Shown here: one piece after another, positions 1 to 7,347 of the stretch | Layout: each line of letters opens with the position of its first letter | Position numbering within the stretch: position 1 is the first letter of the stretch | Source: Saccoglossus kowalevskii | Lineage: Eukaryota > Hemichordata > Enteropneusta > Harrimaniidae | Length of the DNA stretch: 18,900 nt | Assembly: GCF_000003605.2 (NCBI RefSeq) | Contig: NW_003112965.1 | Location: 109,206-128,105 of the forward strand | Direction of reading: 5' to 3' | The notes under the pieces: model-generated | What the model was told of the DNA's origin: nothing | Databases searched by the model: none | Seen by the model: the letters and a program-made list of their open reading frames with translations, nothing else | Program-made: the position numbers and the translations under genes

Positions 1-661
1 CACCAAAATAAGTCTAAAATATTTGTCCACACATTTAGTCTCTCAATTTAACAACTTGTAATTGTGGGAATTAATCAAACGCGAGTTGTTTACACCAAAA
101 TAAGTCTCAAATATTAGTCCATACATTTATTCTCTCAATTTAACAACTTGTAATGGTGTAAAATAATTAAACGAGAGCTGTCTACACCAAAATAAGTCTA
201 AAATATTTGTCCGCACATTTATTCTCTCAATTTAACAACTTGTAATTGTGGGAATTAATCAAACGAGAGCTGTCTACACCAAAATAAGTCTAAAATATTT
301 GTCCGCACATTTATTCTCTCAATTTAACAACTTGTAATTGTGGGAATTAATCAAAACGAGAGCTGTCTACACCAAAATAAGTTAAAAATATTTGTCCGCA
401 CATTTATTCTCTCAATTTAACAACTTGTAATGGTGTAAAATAATTAAACGAGAGCTGTCTACACCAAAATAAGTCTAAAATATTTGTCCATACATTTATT
501 CTCTCAATTTAACAACTTGTAATAGTGTAAAATAATTAAACGAGAGCTGTCTACACCAAAATAAGTTAAAAATATTTGTCCGCACATTTATTCTCTCAAT
601 TTAACAACTTGTAATTGTGGGAATTAATCAAACGAGAGCTGTCTACACCAAAATAAGTCTA
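1..661. repeat. 92-bp tandem satellite, about 7.2 copies, cut by window edge
   Basis: The phrase CACCAAAATAAGT recurs at 1, 93, 185, 277, 370, 462, 554 and 646, so the unit is 92 bp. Copies are very similar. Two subtypes differ in the second half: one carries TTGTGGGAATTAATC and the other GTGTAAAATAATTAAAC. Their order is A B A A B B A. The array is AT-rich, has no sustained reading frame and starts at the window edge, so the true array is longer. I see no gene in it. Confidence 0.97.
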
Positions 662-930
662 AATATTATATTACCGAATTATTAACAGGAACGTGTCTTG
701 GCATTAGGGTTAGGATCGGGTCAGGTATGGGCAACGCAAATGGCAAACACCCAATTGGCAAGATGTACACTAACGGGTTATGGCATGCATATAGTTTACA
801 CAAGTAAAAACACAAAATTGGCAATTTTTTGGACAATTGTAACTCAATAATCGAAATATGTTGTATTTCTATATATATATATACACTATATAGTCTTAAC
901 AAATGCAAACACATCCAGTCAATCAATTGT
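662..930. other. Intergenic sequence, nothing recognised
   Basis: AT-rich sequence between the satellite and the tRNA-like SINE heads. It contains one TTAGGGTTAGG stretch near 706, too short to be a telomeric array, and a short (TA)n run near 874. The open frame on the minus strand has no protein-like composition. Confidence 0.6.
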
Positions 931-996
931 GGTCTTGTGGTTCAGTTGTCTATACAGTGATCAGAAGGACCTGGGTTCAATTCCCATGCCTGCCAG
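931..996 (+). repeat. tRNA-like SINE head 1 (A and B boxes)
   Basis: TGGTTCAGTTG at 938-948 fits the RNA polymerase III A box, and GGTTCAATTCC at 974-984 fits the B box (GGTTCRANNCC). The spacing is that of a tRNA. The flanks do not form a convincing acceptor stem, so this is more likely a tRNA-derived SINE head than a functional tRNA gene. No clear 3' tail is visible. Confidence 0.5.
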
Positions 997-1068
997 TCTA
1001 TTTTTGAATGCTAGTGAAAACATTTATCCTATAATTAGGACTTAAATCCTATCATTTGCATGAAGACA

Positions 1069-1175
1069 CTCGTGGTACAGTGGACAAGACAGTGCGCTGG
1101 GAACTCAAAGATTGCAAGTTTGAATCACGGACAGGACACTCCTACAAGACAAGATATGAAAGAAAAAAAAACATA
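1069..1175 (+). repeat. tRNA-like SINE head 2 with A-rich tail
   Basis: TGGTACAGTGG at 1073-1083 matches the A box and AGTTTGAATCA at 1137-1147 is a decayed B box. An A-rich run follows at about 1158-1172. The head and tail order is that of a tRNA-derived SINE. It lies about 135 bp downstream of the first head in the same orientation, so the pair could be a dimeric SINE. The open frame crossing this region is not protein-like. Confidence 0.5.
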
Positions 1176-1549
1176 AACAGCAACTTCTGTATATCAAGAA
1201 CTCAAGTCAGAAAAACAGAACACAAGGAACTACCTCACATGGAAGCCAGTCGAAGTCGTCGAAGTACGAACACAGTTGACAGCTGCAGGTTACGTGCAAC
1301 AACAGACACGAGGATCCCATTTGTTCTCCAAATGGGTCCCTTCTTTTGTATTGACCCCCTAAAGATTGCTAATTCCCCTTTCTAACTCTTCTAACCCCCC
1401 AAAATAATATATCGCCCCTTTTAGAATGTATTGATCCACAAATTAATGAATATTCATGAACACAGAAACTGCTATGTCATGAATAAATTAGCATAATTTT
1501 AAAAAATTTGCATAAAGTGTAGGTACTCCTTCTGGAGTCCTGCCTATTC
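1176..1549. other. Intergenic sequence, nothing recognised
   Basis: No exon, clear repeat or RNA gene is seen. There are short C-rich patches around 1353-1420 (CCCCC, CCCCCC) in otherwise AT-rich sequence. Confidence 0.5.
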
Positions 1550-1693
1550 AGTGGGTTTTAAATTCATGGTTTTATCATTTAGTGATGTGTCCTATGCTAA
1601 ATTTTACATATTCACTGGGTTTTAATTTAGTGCATTTTCCAGTCAGCAAAATAAGCAAAATTAAAACCCAGTGAATAATTAATCCTTTTACAG
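1550..1693. mobile_element. MITE, CTGTAAAA family, 5'-truncated copy
   Basis: From about 1570 to 1697 the sequence closely follows the complete element at 5897-6103, sharing TATGCTAAATTTTACATATT, GTGAATAATTAA and the right end CTTTTACAG followed by TA. The left CTGTAAAA terminus is missing, so this copy is broken at its 5' end. It lies about 310 bp upstream of the FANCE start codon. Confidence 0.75.
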
Positions 1694-1695
1694 TA

Positions 1696-1769
1696 TTTTT
1701 TTTTAAATCATCCGCTATACGCATATTAATATTTATTTATATACGTATAGCGAAAGATTTAAAAAAAAG
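1696..1769. repeat. Near-perfect palindrome (long hairpin)
   Basis: The left arm, about 1696-1723, reads T8-AAATC..CGCTATACG. The right arm, about 1741-1769, is its reverse complement (CGTATAGCG..GATTTA8) with about three mismatches. The loop is AT-rich. It directly abuts the right end of the truncated MITE and may be a separate foldback insertion. Confidence 0.85.
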
Positions 1770-2006
1770 CAAATTAGTATTTATTAATTTTCAGCCCCCA
1801 AGTGACTGTGGACTAAGTGCATAAAAAATGCAAATTCTGATTAAAGAACAATCAAACTATACAATTAAAAATGACATAACCACAACAAATGTACTTGTTT
1901 TTTCAGGTTAAATGAGGTGCATAAAAAGTAGTTGAAAATCAACACAATTCATTACGTCAGTGTGTGAAAAGAAAAAAATCTTTTGTTTTGTTAACCAAAT
2001 GTAAGA
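1770..2006 (+). promoter_or_regulatory. FANCE 5' flank / probable 5' UTR and promoter
   Basis: This is the stretch before the FANCE start. It contains TTACGTCA at 1952-1959 (reverse complement TGACGTAA, a CREB/ATF-type site) and an A/T-rich CATAAAAAG at about 1919. An in-frame TAA at 1992-1994 fixes the upstream limit of the reading frame. The transcription start cannot be placed from sequence alone. Confidence 0.35.
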
Positions 2007-2203
2007 ATGGATTTGGAAACATTAGTGTTGAAAATAATACCATTGCAATGGCATGGAGTGATTGGGACTTTAAGTAATCCAGACAATCCAATACAGTCAT
2101 CAAACTACTGGTTATTACAACAGTCAGCACTTTCATGGAATGACCTAATCCAATCGCTGTGTCAGAAAGAACCGATTATACATCAAGATAAAACACTCAT
2201 TTT
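2007..2203 (+). CDS. FANCE: FANCE exon 1
   Basis: Residues 1-65 plus two bases. It starts MDLETLVLKIIPLQWHG and is tryptophan- and leucine-rich, as expected for the helical N-terminal region. The donor is TT|GTAAGTA at 2204. Read without splicing, the frame hits a stop at the donor itself. Confidence 0.85.
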
Positions 2204-5200
2204 GTAAGTATTTTTGGAATGTTGTTAATGTTGTGGACTTAAGACTTAAGTTGTGGAGTTACTAAAATTACCTTTTACTAATAAGGGTGAAGAAGTCAAT
2301 AATACGAACAAACATTGATAAGAGATGACAAGGGTAAGTAGGTAAATGTAAATGTCACTGAGTTCTCCAGTGGTAATACCTAGGTCTGTGCAATAAAGTC
2401 ATAGATCAGGGGTTCAGTTGCCTCAAAGTTAGCTTATGATATTTTGTTCAAAAAGGATGGGAAATTTCTAATAATTGGGAAATTTCATGGGAAATTTCTA
2501 ATAATTTGGCATATTTTGAGATGCAAAACAGTGAATTTAACAGAAACACTTAGCTGATGTCTGGAGAGCATCTGTCGAATCACTGATAGATATGTCTTAT
2601 ACTCCAATTAACACCACATAATATAGCACAGTATCTGACCTTGTGAATTTGTAATCATAACAGTTTTGATATTTTCTTCAATTATATTATTCAGCAAACC
2701 AAGGATTTCTTTACTGCCGATAGACATACAGAGAAATTTGTTAACATTTATTCATTACCACCAAGAACAAATCCCAAGTGACGTCATCGTGAAATTATTA
2801 AATGAAATCGAACAATACATAAAGCAGGACGATTGGTTAGCGTTTCTTGTGAAGGAGATAGAAAGAACACATATGCTTGCTGAGACTGACAAGATTAGAC
2901 TTGATTTGTTTTGTCAATCATCAAATAAACTCACAGATTTGTGTGATAGAATTAAAGCCTCTAGCCAGCACACTTCGGATGGTGTAGGTAGGTCTCACTT
3001 TGATGAGTGGAAAGACTTAATTGATGTGAGGGAGCAGCAAGTGTTATCTCCTGGAATGGAGATTGACAGTGAACGAGAGGATGTAGACATGCCGCATAGT
3101 GGAGATAAGCGTTTCAGTCAAGAACACGTTTGTAACAATGAGGTCATCATCTTGGATTCAAGTACTGATGACGAGAATGCACATGATGTGAAGGTGGAAG
3201 CCAAGGATGATGATGCGACGGTAACAGAGGTAGATGATGTTACCATGGAAATAGACGAACCAGATCTTGACACAGACATAAAGGTAATAGAATACATTGA
3301 ATATGATTATACTATATACAACCCAATAATTATATTGGAGAGAGCCCTCTGTGATGGAATTGTTTTCAGTCCATGTTTGAACGTAGACCAAAAGCTGGGA
3401 CTTCTAGATTGACCCCCGTGTATGCTCCTCCACCTGAACCAATCACATTCAAGTTTACAGCATACATCTTGGGATATATATGCATGATTGACTATTTGTT
3501 TCATGATGCAATGACTAGCAGTCATTTTGTTTTAAGAAATGGTGTTGCAGAGCCATATCTCTGACATGCCCTGACCGTTCATGTTCAAATTTTTAATATT
3601 TATTAAACTTGATAATGCATTTTATCTCTTCAGTAATTTGAATGTATTAACTGCAATATTTAGCAATATTCTGTTTAAACAGACATGGCACACTTCCAGT
3701 AAACTTTCAGTGAATAACCACGTTGATTTTTCACAGATTAAAGTGGATAAATTACTAGATGTTCTAAATTCTAGCTCAGACGGAGTTCCCGGTGACCATC
3801 AAATGGAAATGGAGTTATTTAGCAAACACACTTCACAGCAGGTGAGGTTCATAAACCACGTCTATTCATATTTAATTCACATTTACTAATGCTTCTCTGA
3901 TCTGCTGTTTTGATATTTCATCTCTGGTGATACTTTTAATACGTGAGAGGCCCATTATGTTATTAAAGGATAATACAGTTTTCCTTGAATTTGATTTTGT
4001 TTTTTAATTTTAGGTTGATGGCATCTGTAAGTACATGAAGACAGATAGTTTCTCAGAAGTTACACTGCAGATATTTTGTCAATGTTTGTGTAATCTTCAA
4101 CCAGAACCAAGCTACAGTAATTGTGTAGTAATTGCCAAACAATGTTACTTGGATAAGGTAGGATAATTGTGAATAGCGCCCTCTCTGACCAAATTTGTTT
4201 TTGCATATTGTGTTGAATGGTGAAGAAAGTTCTAAAATATATGGTCTCCTTGTAAAAAGTTAATTACGGTAAAAATATTTTGTTGGTTTATAGGCAAGGG
4301 AGTACCTCAATATTACTTGTGATATAAAATTACATAATATTGGTATTTGATGATGAAATTATCATGGAAACTCGTATTATTTTCCACATAATTAAGAGTT
4401 TTCTCAGAAAAATAGATTTATGGTGAAGAAACAATGTCTACACACAGTTGACTAAAACCAAAATTTCTATTATATTGATTCCACATTGTAATTACAACAT
4501 TTACTCCTGTGTTGCATACACATCAAACCATGAATCAAGATCAATGAAGTCCAAATAAAAAAAAACAAAAAAAAAACAATTTCAGGCCTGAACTAAAATA
4601 TTGTTTCTGGCCATAGAGGACATCAAATAAAAATGTGCATGTTACAGCATTTCATTATTGTTCCTTCTAAAAATTTTTAGAAAAAATGAATATCATTAGC
4701 ATTTGAAAATTAAAAATAAAAGCTCGCAACAATTTTGGAATAGATTGATCAGAAGTTGACAAATTTGGCACCTTTCAAAGATTTGTGCCCTCTATGGCTG
4801 ATGTAACAATACTTTTGTTTTCATGCATTAAATATTAGTAGTTTAGAGGACTGGTGTAATGTATCTTATAATGAATCAATCTGATTAAAATGTTTTTACA
4901 AACGACCATCAGTGTGCATGCCTATAACTACATATAACAAACTACCAATGTAAATTATTTGTAGGATTAAAAATAAATCAGAACCCGAGTTACAAACCAC
5001 TTTCTAGTATGACAGGCTGTTTTAGTAACACATGCTCCAATTGGTTGACAGACAAATCTACATAAGTGGCCATAAACCAATGTCCATGTATTAAGCACAG
5101 TCTCTACTTATATTTCAGTTGCTGCATTTACAACAGAATGCATCACGGAGACTGGTAACTACAGTCACAAGATTTAGTGGAAAATTCCCCAAAGCATTAA

Positions 5201-6957
5201 TTGAAGGTGCATTGGTGCTAATGTGTGCAAACTTAGGAAGTCCACAGGCCGATATAATTTGTAAACTGGCTAGAGAGACATTTGATAAGCAAGTTAAGGA
5301 ATTTTTCTTCAGGTATGTAAAGTGATAAACCTGCACAATATTTGGCAGTGTCTAATTAACATATTTTCTCTATGTAATTACATCTATTAATAGTGTATGC
5401 TCTTTGTAACTAACTGGTGTGTCTGTAGTCAAACTACATGTACATGTTTGGCTTGCGTCTGCTTCTTATGGAGATGCGTTTCTAATAGAGTAAATATGGT
5501 AATATTAGATTACCTTTGTGTAATGCACACTCTGCCAGACATACAGCTAGATTACAAACCCTTTAAATAACCCAACATTACCTATCTACTATGTACTAGT
5601 ACTGCGCTTTCTCATATTGTGTGCTGGTTTAATTCTAGTTTATTTTATTTTCAATCACTATTAATTTCATGCTCCTCTTGATTTTGATGGGAACTAAATT
5701 TCACAAATTCACCAGCCTCTAGAAGTGTTCAATGCTAAACAACCCCAAAACAAACATTTCTCAGACTCTGGAAGTCATGTACAGCAAATATGCAAATCCA
5801 CAAACATAATTATGACAAATTTCACCTTGGGTTCATTGACCAATTCTTGAAATATTTCCCAGGCTGCTGCCCCTGCCAATGAGCTAGTGCCTTCTACTGT
5901 AAAATCATTAATTTTCACTGAGTTAAAATTTCGCTGATTTAGCATTTCAGGCATATTAATTGGTTTTTGAAATCACCGTTTTATCTTTTAGATAATGTGT
6001 TCTATGCTAAATTTTACATATTCACTGGGGTTTAATTTGGCTCATTTTTCAGTCAGTGAAATGAGCAAAAATAAAACCTAGTGAATAATTAACTCTTTTA
6101 CAGTATTCTACAGAAAAAGAAATTACTAACATTTGTCTTATGCATATAATTTATTTGCAGTAAACTTGTTGATATGAATTTTGAGTGGACTGTTCACACC
6201 AGCCAAGTTTTTCTTACACTAATTGAACCAAAGGTAAACTCTATTTCTATTATTTCTAGCAAGTTGCTTGATTGGTTATGCAGTCTGGGATTACAATTAC
6301 TACACAGTAACTGTTTTTATCACTTCTTTTTACAGCTTGATCTAAACACTGTCACAATAACAACATTCCTGACACTTCTAGAGCATCATGGGATAGCGCA
6401 GAATTCATGTCTCAAGTTTGGTAAATTGTTGCTTACAAGCATCACTAAATACAGCAAACAGGTAAATAGATGACATAGCCCCTGTCAGTTGCATTGATGA
6501 CATAGCCCTCGATCAAAGACTGCACATCCCAATTTTTGAGAAATAAATGACTGCCAGTCATTCATCCTGAATCAGATTTTAAAAACAAAATTTGACGTCT
6601 GTACGATCTAACAATGCATGGCCTCAAATATTTATAAAGTATTTAATTTTATCAAAAAAAATAGAGAACACAGACAGAGACCTGCATCCAAGACAAATTA
6701 CATAACAAGTTTTTCGATTTCAAATAAGTCTGTGGCAGATTATATCTGTTGTGAACGGGATTAATACAGCATATTTGTAGTTTACATTAACTACAGGGAA
6801 GTTAATAGCTTGCACCTGGATGCTTGTATGTGTTATATTATATATTTTCTTGCAGTTCACTTCTGAGCACATATCAGTCATGGGCCGCATCTTGGCAGTT
6901 AACAAGACATACTTAAAAAAGACGGCTATATCCGCTTTGAAGAAAATCAAACCATAG
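2007..6957 (+). CDS. FANCE: Fanconi anaemia group E protein (FANCE), 8 coding exons, complete
   Basis: Exons are 2007-2203, 2695-3283, 3737-3841, 4014-4157, 5119-5312, 6161-6233, 6336-6461 and 6856-6957. All introns are GT-AG and the exons join in one frame to give 509 residues; human FANCE has 536. FANCE is a nuclear subunit of the Fanconi core ubiquitin ligase. It binds FANCC and recruits FANCD2 for monoubiquitination during interstrand-crosslink repair. Residues 1-160 are helical and leucine-rich. About 165-262 is an acidic, disordered linker. About 263-509 is an all-helical repeat domain like the FANCD2-binding C-terminal domain, ending in the basic TYLKKTAISALKKIKP. The ATG at 2007 follows an in-frame stop at 1992. 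The linker contains a SUMO-interacting-motif-like VIILDSSTDDE at 216-226. Identification is by recall of the family, mostly from the C-terminal half; exon joins are inferred from splice signals and phase. Confidence 0.85.
2204..2694 (+). other. FANCE intron 1
   Basis: It runs from donor GTAAGTA to acceptor TATTATTCAG. A direct repeat of GGGAAATTTCTAATAATT occurs at about 2459 and again at about 2489. A tRNA-like stretch at about 2362-2425 has a poor B box (GGTTCAGTTGCC). Nothing else is recognised. Confidence 0.7.
2695..3283 (+). CDS. FANCE: FANCE exon 2 (helical part plus acidic linker)
   Basis: Residues 66-262, the largest exon. The first part is helical (KPRISLLPIDIQRNLLTFIH onward). From about residue 165 it becomes polar and strongly acidic, with many D and E residues, ending EPDLDTDIK. 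The SIM-like motif lies at 3143-3175. The exon ends AAG|GTAATA at 3283 in phase 0. The frame stays open past the donor to 3412, so intron retention would add about 43 unrelated residues. Confidence 0.82.
3284..3736 (+). other. FANCE intron 2
   Basis: A GTAATA donor and a TTTTTCACAG acceptor. No additional exon in compatible phase with FANCE-like content was found. No repeat is recognised. Confidence 0.65.
3737..3841 (+). CDS. FANCE: FANCE exon 3
   Basis: Residues 263-297 (IKVDKLLDVLNSS... to ...KHTSQQ), phase 0 at both ends. The acceptor is TTTTTCACAG and the donor is CAG|GTGAGG. It joins the acidic linker to the helical C-terminal domain. Confidence 0.82.
4014..4157 (+). CDS. FANCE: FANCE exon 4
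   Basis: Residues 298-345, starting VDGICKYMKTDSFSEVTLQI, cysteine-rich and helical (FCQCLCNL). Phase 0 at both ends. The acceptor is TTAATTTTAG and the donor is AAG|GTAGGA. Confidence 0.85.
4158..5118 (+). other. FANCE intron 4
   Basis: A 961-bp intron from GTAGGATAA to TTATATTTCAG. It holds the foldback element at 4589-4822. The remainder is AT-rich with no recognised feature. Confidence 0.7.
4589..4822. mobile_element. Foldback / MITE-like element in FANCE intron 4
   Basis: The left arm at 4591-4628 (AACTAAAATATTGTTTCTGG, then CCATAGAGGACATCAAA) pairs with the right arm at 4782-4820, whose reverse complement contains AACAAAAGTATTGTTACATC and CCATAGAGGGCACAAA. The arms are about 38 bp with scattered mismatches, separated by about 150 bp of AT-rich sequence. 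No coding capacity and no clear target duplication is seen, so it is an old non-autonomous element. Confidence 0.65.
5119..5312 (+). CDS. FANCE: FANCE exon 5
   Basis: Residues 346-409 plus two bases. It starts LLHLQQNASRRLVTTVTRFS and continues through SGKFPKALIEGALVLMCANL. This is the most FANCE-like block I see: a helical repeat with the FPKALIEG turn. Donor is AG|GTATGT. The acceptor TTATATTTCAG is strong. Confidence 0.88.
5313..6160 (+). other. FANCE intron 5
   Basis: An 848-bp intron from GTATGTAAAG to TTATTTGCAG. A complete TA-flanked MITE occupies 5897-6103. 5313-5890 holds nothing recognised. Confidence 0.7.
5897..6103. mobile_element. MITE, CTGTAAAA family, complete copy with TA duplication
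   Basis: The ends CTGTAAAATCATTAATTTTC and the reverse complement of the right end, CTGTAAAAGAGTTAATTATT, form imperfect terminal inverted repeats. TA flanks both sides (5895-5896 and 6104-6105). This fits a Tc1/mariner-type TA target duplication. At 207 bp it has no transposase and is non-autonomous. A closely related truncated copy lies at 1550-1693. Confidence 0.8.
6161..6233 (+). CDS. FANCE: FANCE exon 6
   Basis: The AG from exon 5 plus T completes serine 410. It continues KLVDMNFEWTVHTSQVFLTL to IEPK at residue 434. Donor is AAG|GTAAAC. Only 73 bp, and the flanking phases match. Confidence 0.85.
6336..6461 (+). CDS. FANCE: FANCE exon 7
   Basis: Residues 435-476, starting LDLNTVTITTFLTLLEHHG and ending KYSKQ. 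Phase 0 at both ends. The acceptor is TTCTTTTTACAG and the donor is CAG|GTAAAT. It is another helical repeat of the C-terminal domain. Confidence 0.87.
6462..6855 (+). other. FANCE intron 7
   Basis: A 394-bp intron from GTAAATAGATG to ATTTTCTTGCAG. It contains a short local duplication of GATGACATAGCCC-like sequence at about 6468 and 6494. Nothing else is recognised. Confidence 0.65.
6856..6957 (+). CDS. FANCE: FANCE exon 8 (C-terminus and stop)
   Basis: Residues 477-509: FTSEHISVMGRILAVNKTYL followed by KKTAISALKKIKP and TAG at 6955-6957. The tail of alternating hydrophobic and lysine residues resembles the last helix of FANCE proteins as I recall them. Confidence 0.88.
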   Translation, partial: FTSEHISVMGRILAVNKTYLKKTAISALKKIKP

Positions 6958-6988
6958 AAAAAAACCACACTGTGTGTATCAAAAAGGT

Positions 6989-6994
6989 TTTATT
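6989..6994 (-). terminator. Candidate SUPT3H poly(A) signal (AATAAA on minus strand)
   Basis: The reverse complement of TTTATT gives canonical AATAAA, 309 bp after the proposed SUPT3H stop and only 32 bp past the FANCE stop. If it is used, the SUPT3H 3' UTR would cover almost the whole FANCE 3' UTR. Confidence 0.4.
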
Positions 6995-7107
6995 TCATAT
7001 TCAAAATTAAAAGTGTTGTATTTTGTGTATAAGAAATATAATTCAACAATAGATATAAAGTGTCAATAATTGATGCTTTTTTCCTTAATATTATTATTCT
7101 TAATTTT

Positions 7108-7149
7108 TTTAATAAATATTTTCAAATATATCTAACTGATATTAATAAA
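7108..7149. terminator. Interleaved poly(A) signals for both converging genes
   Basis: On the + strand AATAAA occurs at 7111-7116 and 7144-7149, suitable for FANCE about 155-190 bp after its stop. On the - strand TTTAAT at 7108-7113 reads ATTAAA, and it overlaps the first FANCE signal. A further - strand AATAAA lies at 6989-6994. All are motif matches; cleavage sites are not known. Confidence 0.5.
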
Positions 7150-7302
7150 ACATAATGTTATATTTCTGAATATTACAGAAGAAGACGTCACAATCTTTGA
7201 CCTCTGTGCCAAAGTTCATTGACCTTAGCAAGCACAAGATTTCTTACAGCCCTCATTTTAACATCTCTGATGCAGATGAACCAAATAATCGATGACAAGT
7301 TT

Positions 7303-7347
7303 TCAACATCCAAGAAACTTGCTGATAAATAATACAGATGAATTTTT
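7303..7347 (-). CDS. SUPT3H: SUPT3H last coding exon (14 codons plus stop)
   Basis: After acceptor TTTATTTTCAG on the minus strand, [14 protein letters not shown] is followed by TGA at 7305-7303. Human SUPT3H ends in MAFLAC after a similar distance from GPLSPF, so the FLGC end and phase 0 support this small exon. The inner residues are not well conserved. Confidence 0.7.
   Translation of the reverse strand, partial: KNSSVLFISKFLGC

Noticed and set aside
704-720. TTAGGGTTAGG, resembling telomeric repeat.
   Set aside because: Less than two full copies; expected by chance and not an interstitial telomere array.
1056-1385. A 109-codon + strand open frame upstream of FANCE.
   Set aside because: It runs through a tRNA-like SINE head and its A-rich tail and has no recognisable domain.
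2352-2430. A third tRNA-like sequence in FANCE intron 1.
   Set aside because: The B box has an inserted base (GGTTCAGTTGCC) and the A box is not clear, so I do not list it as a SINE.
2779-2786. A perfect TGACGTCA CRE site.
   Set aside because: It lies within coding exon 2 of FANCE encoding SDVI and is most simply a codon coincidence.
3158-3564. Open frames overlapping the end of FANCE exon 2 and intron 2 on both strands.
   Set aside because: They are shadows of the coding exon or intron readthrough; splice phase supports the donor at 3284 instead.
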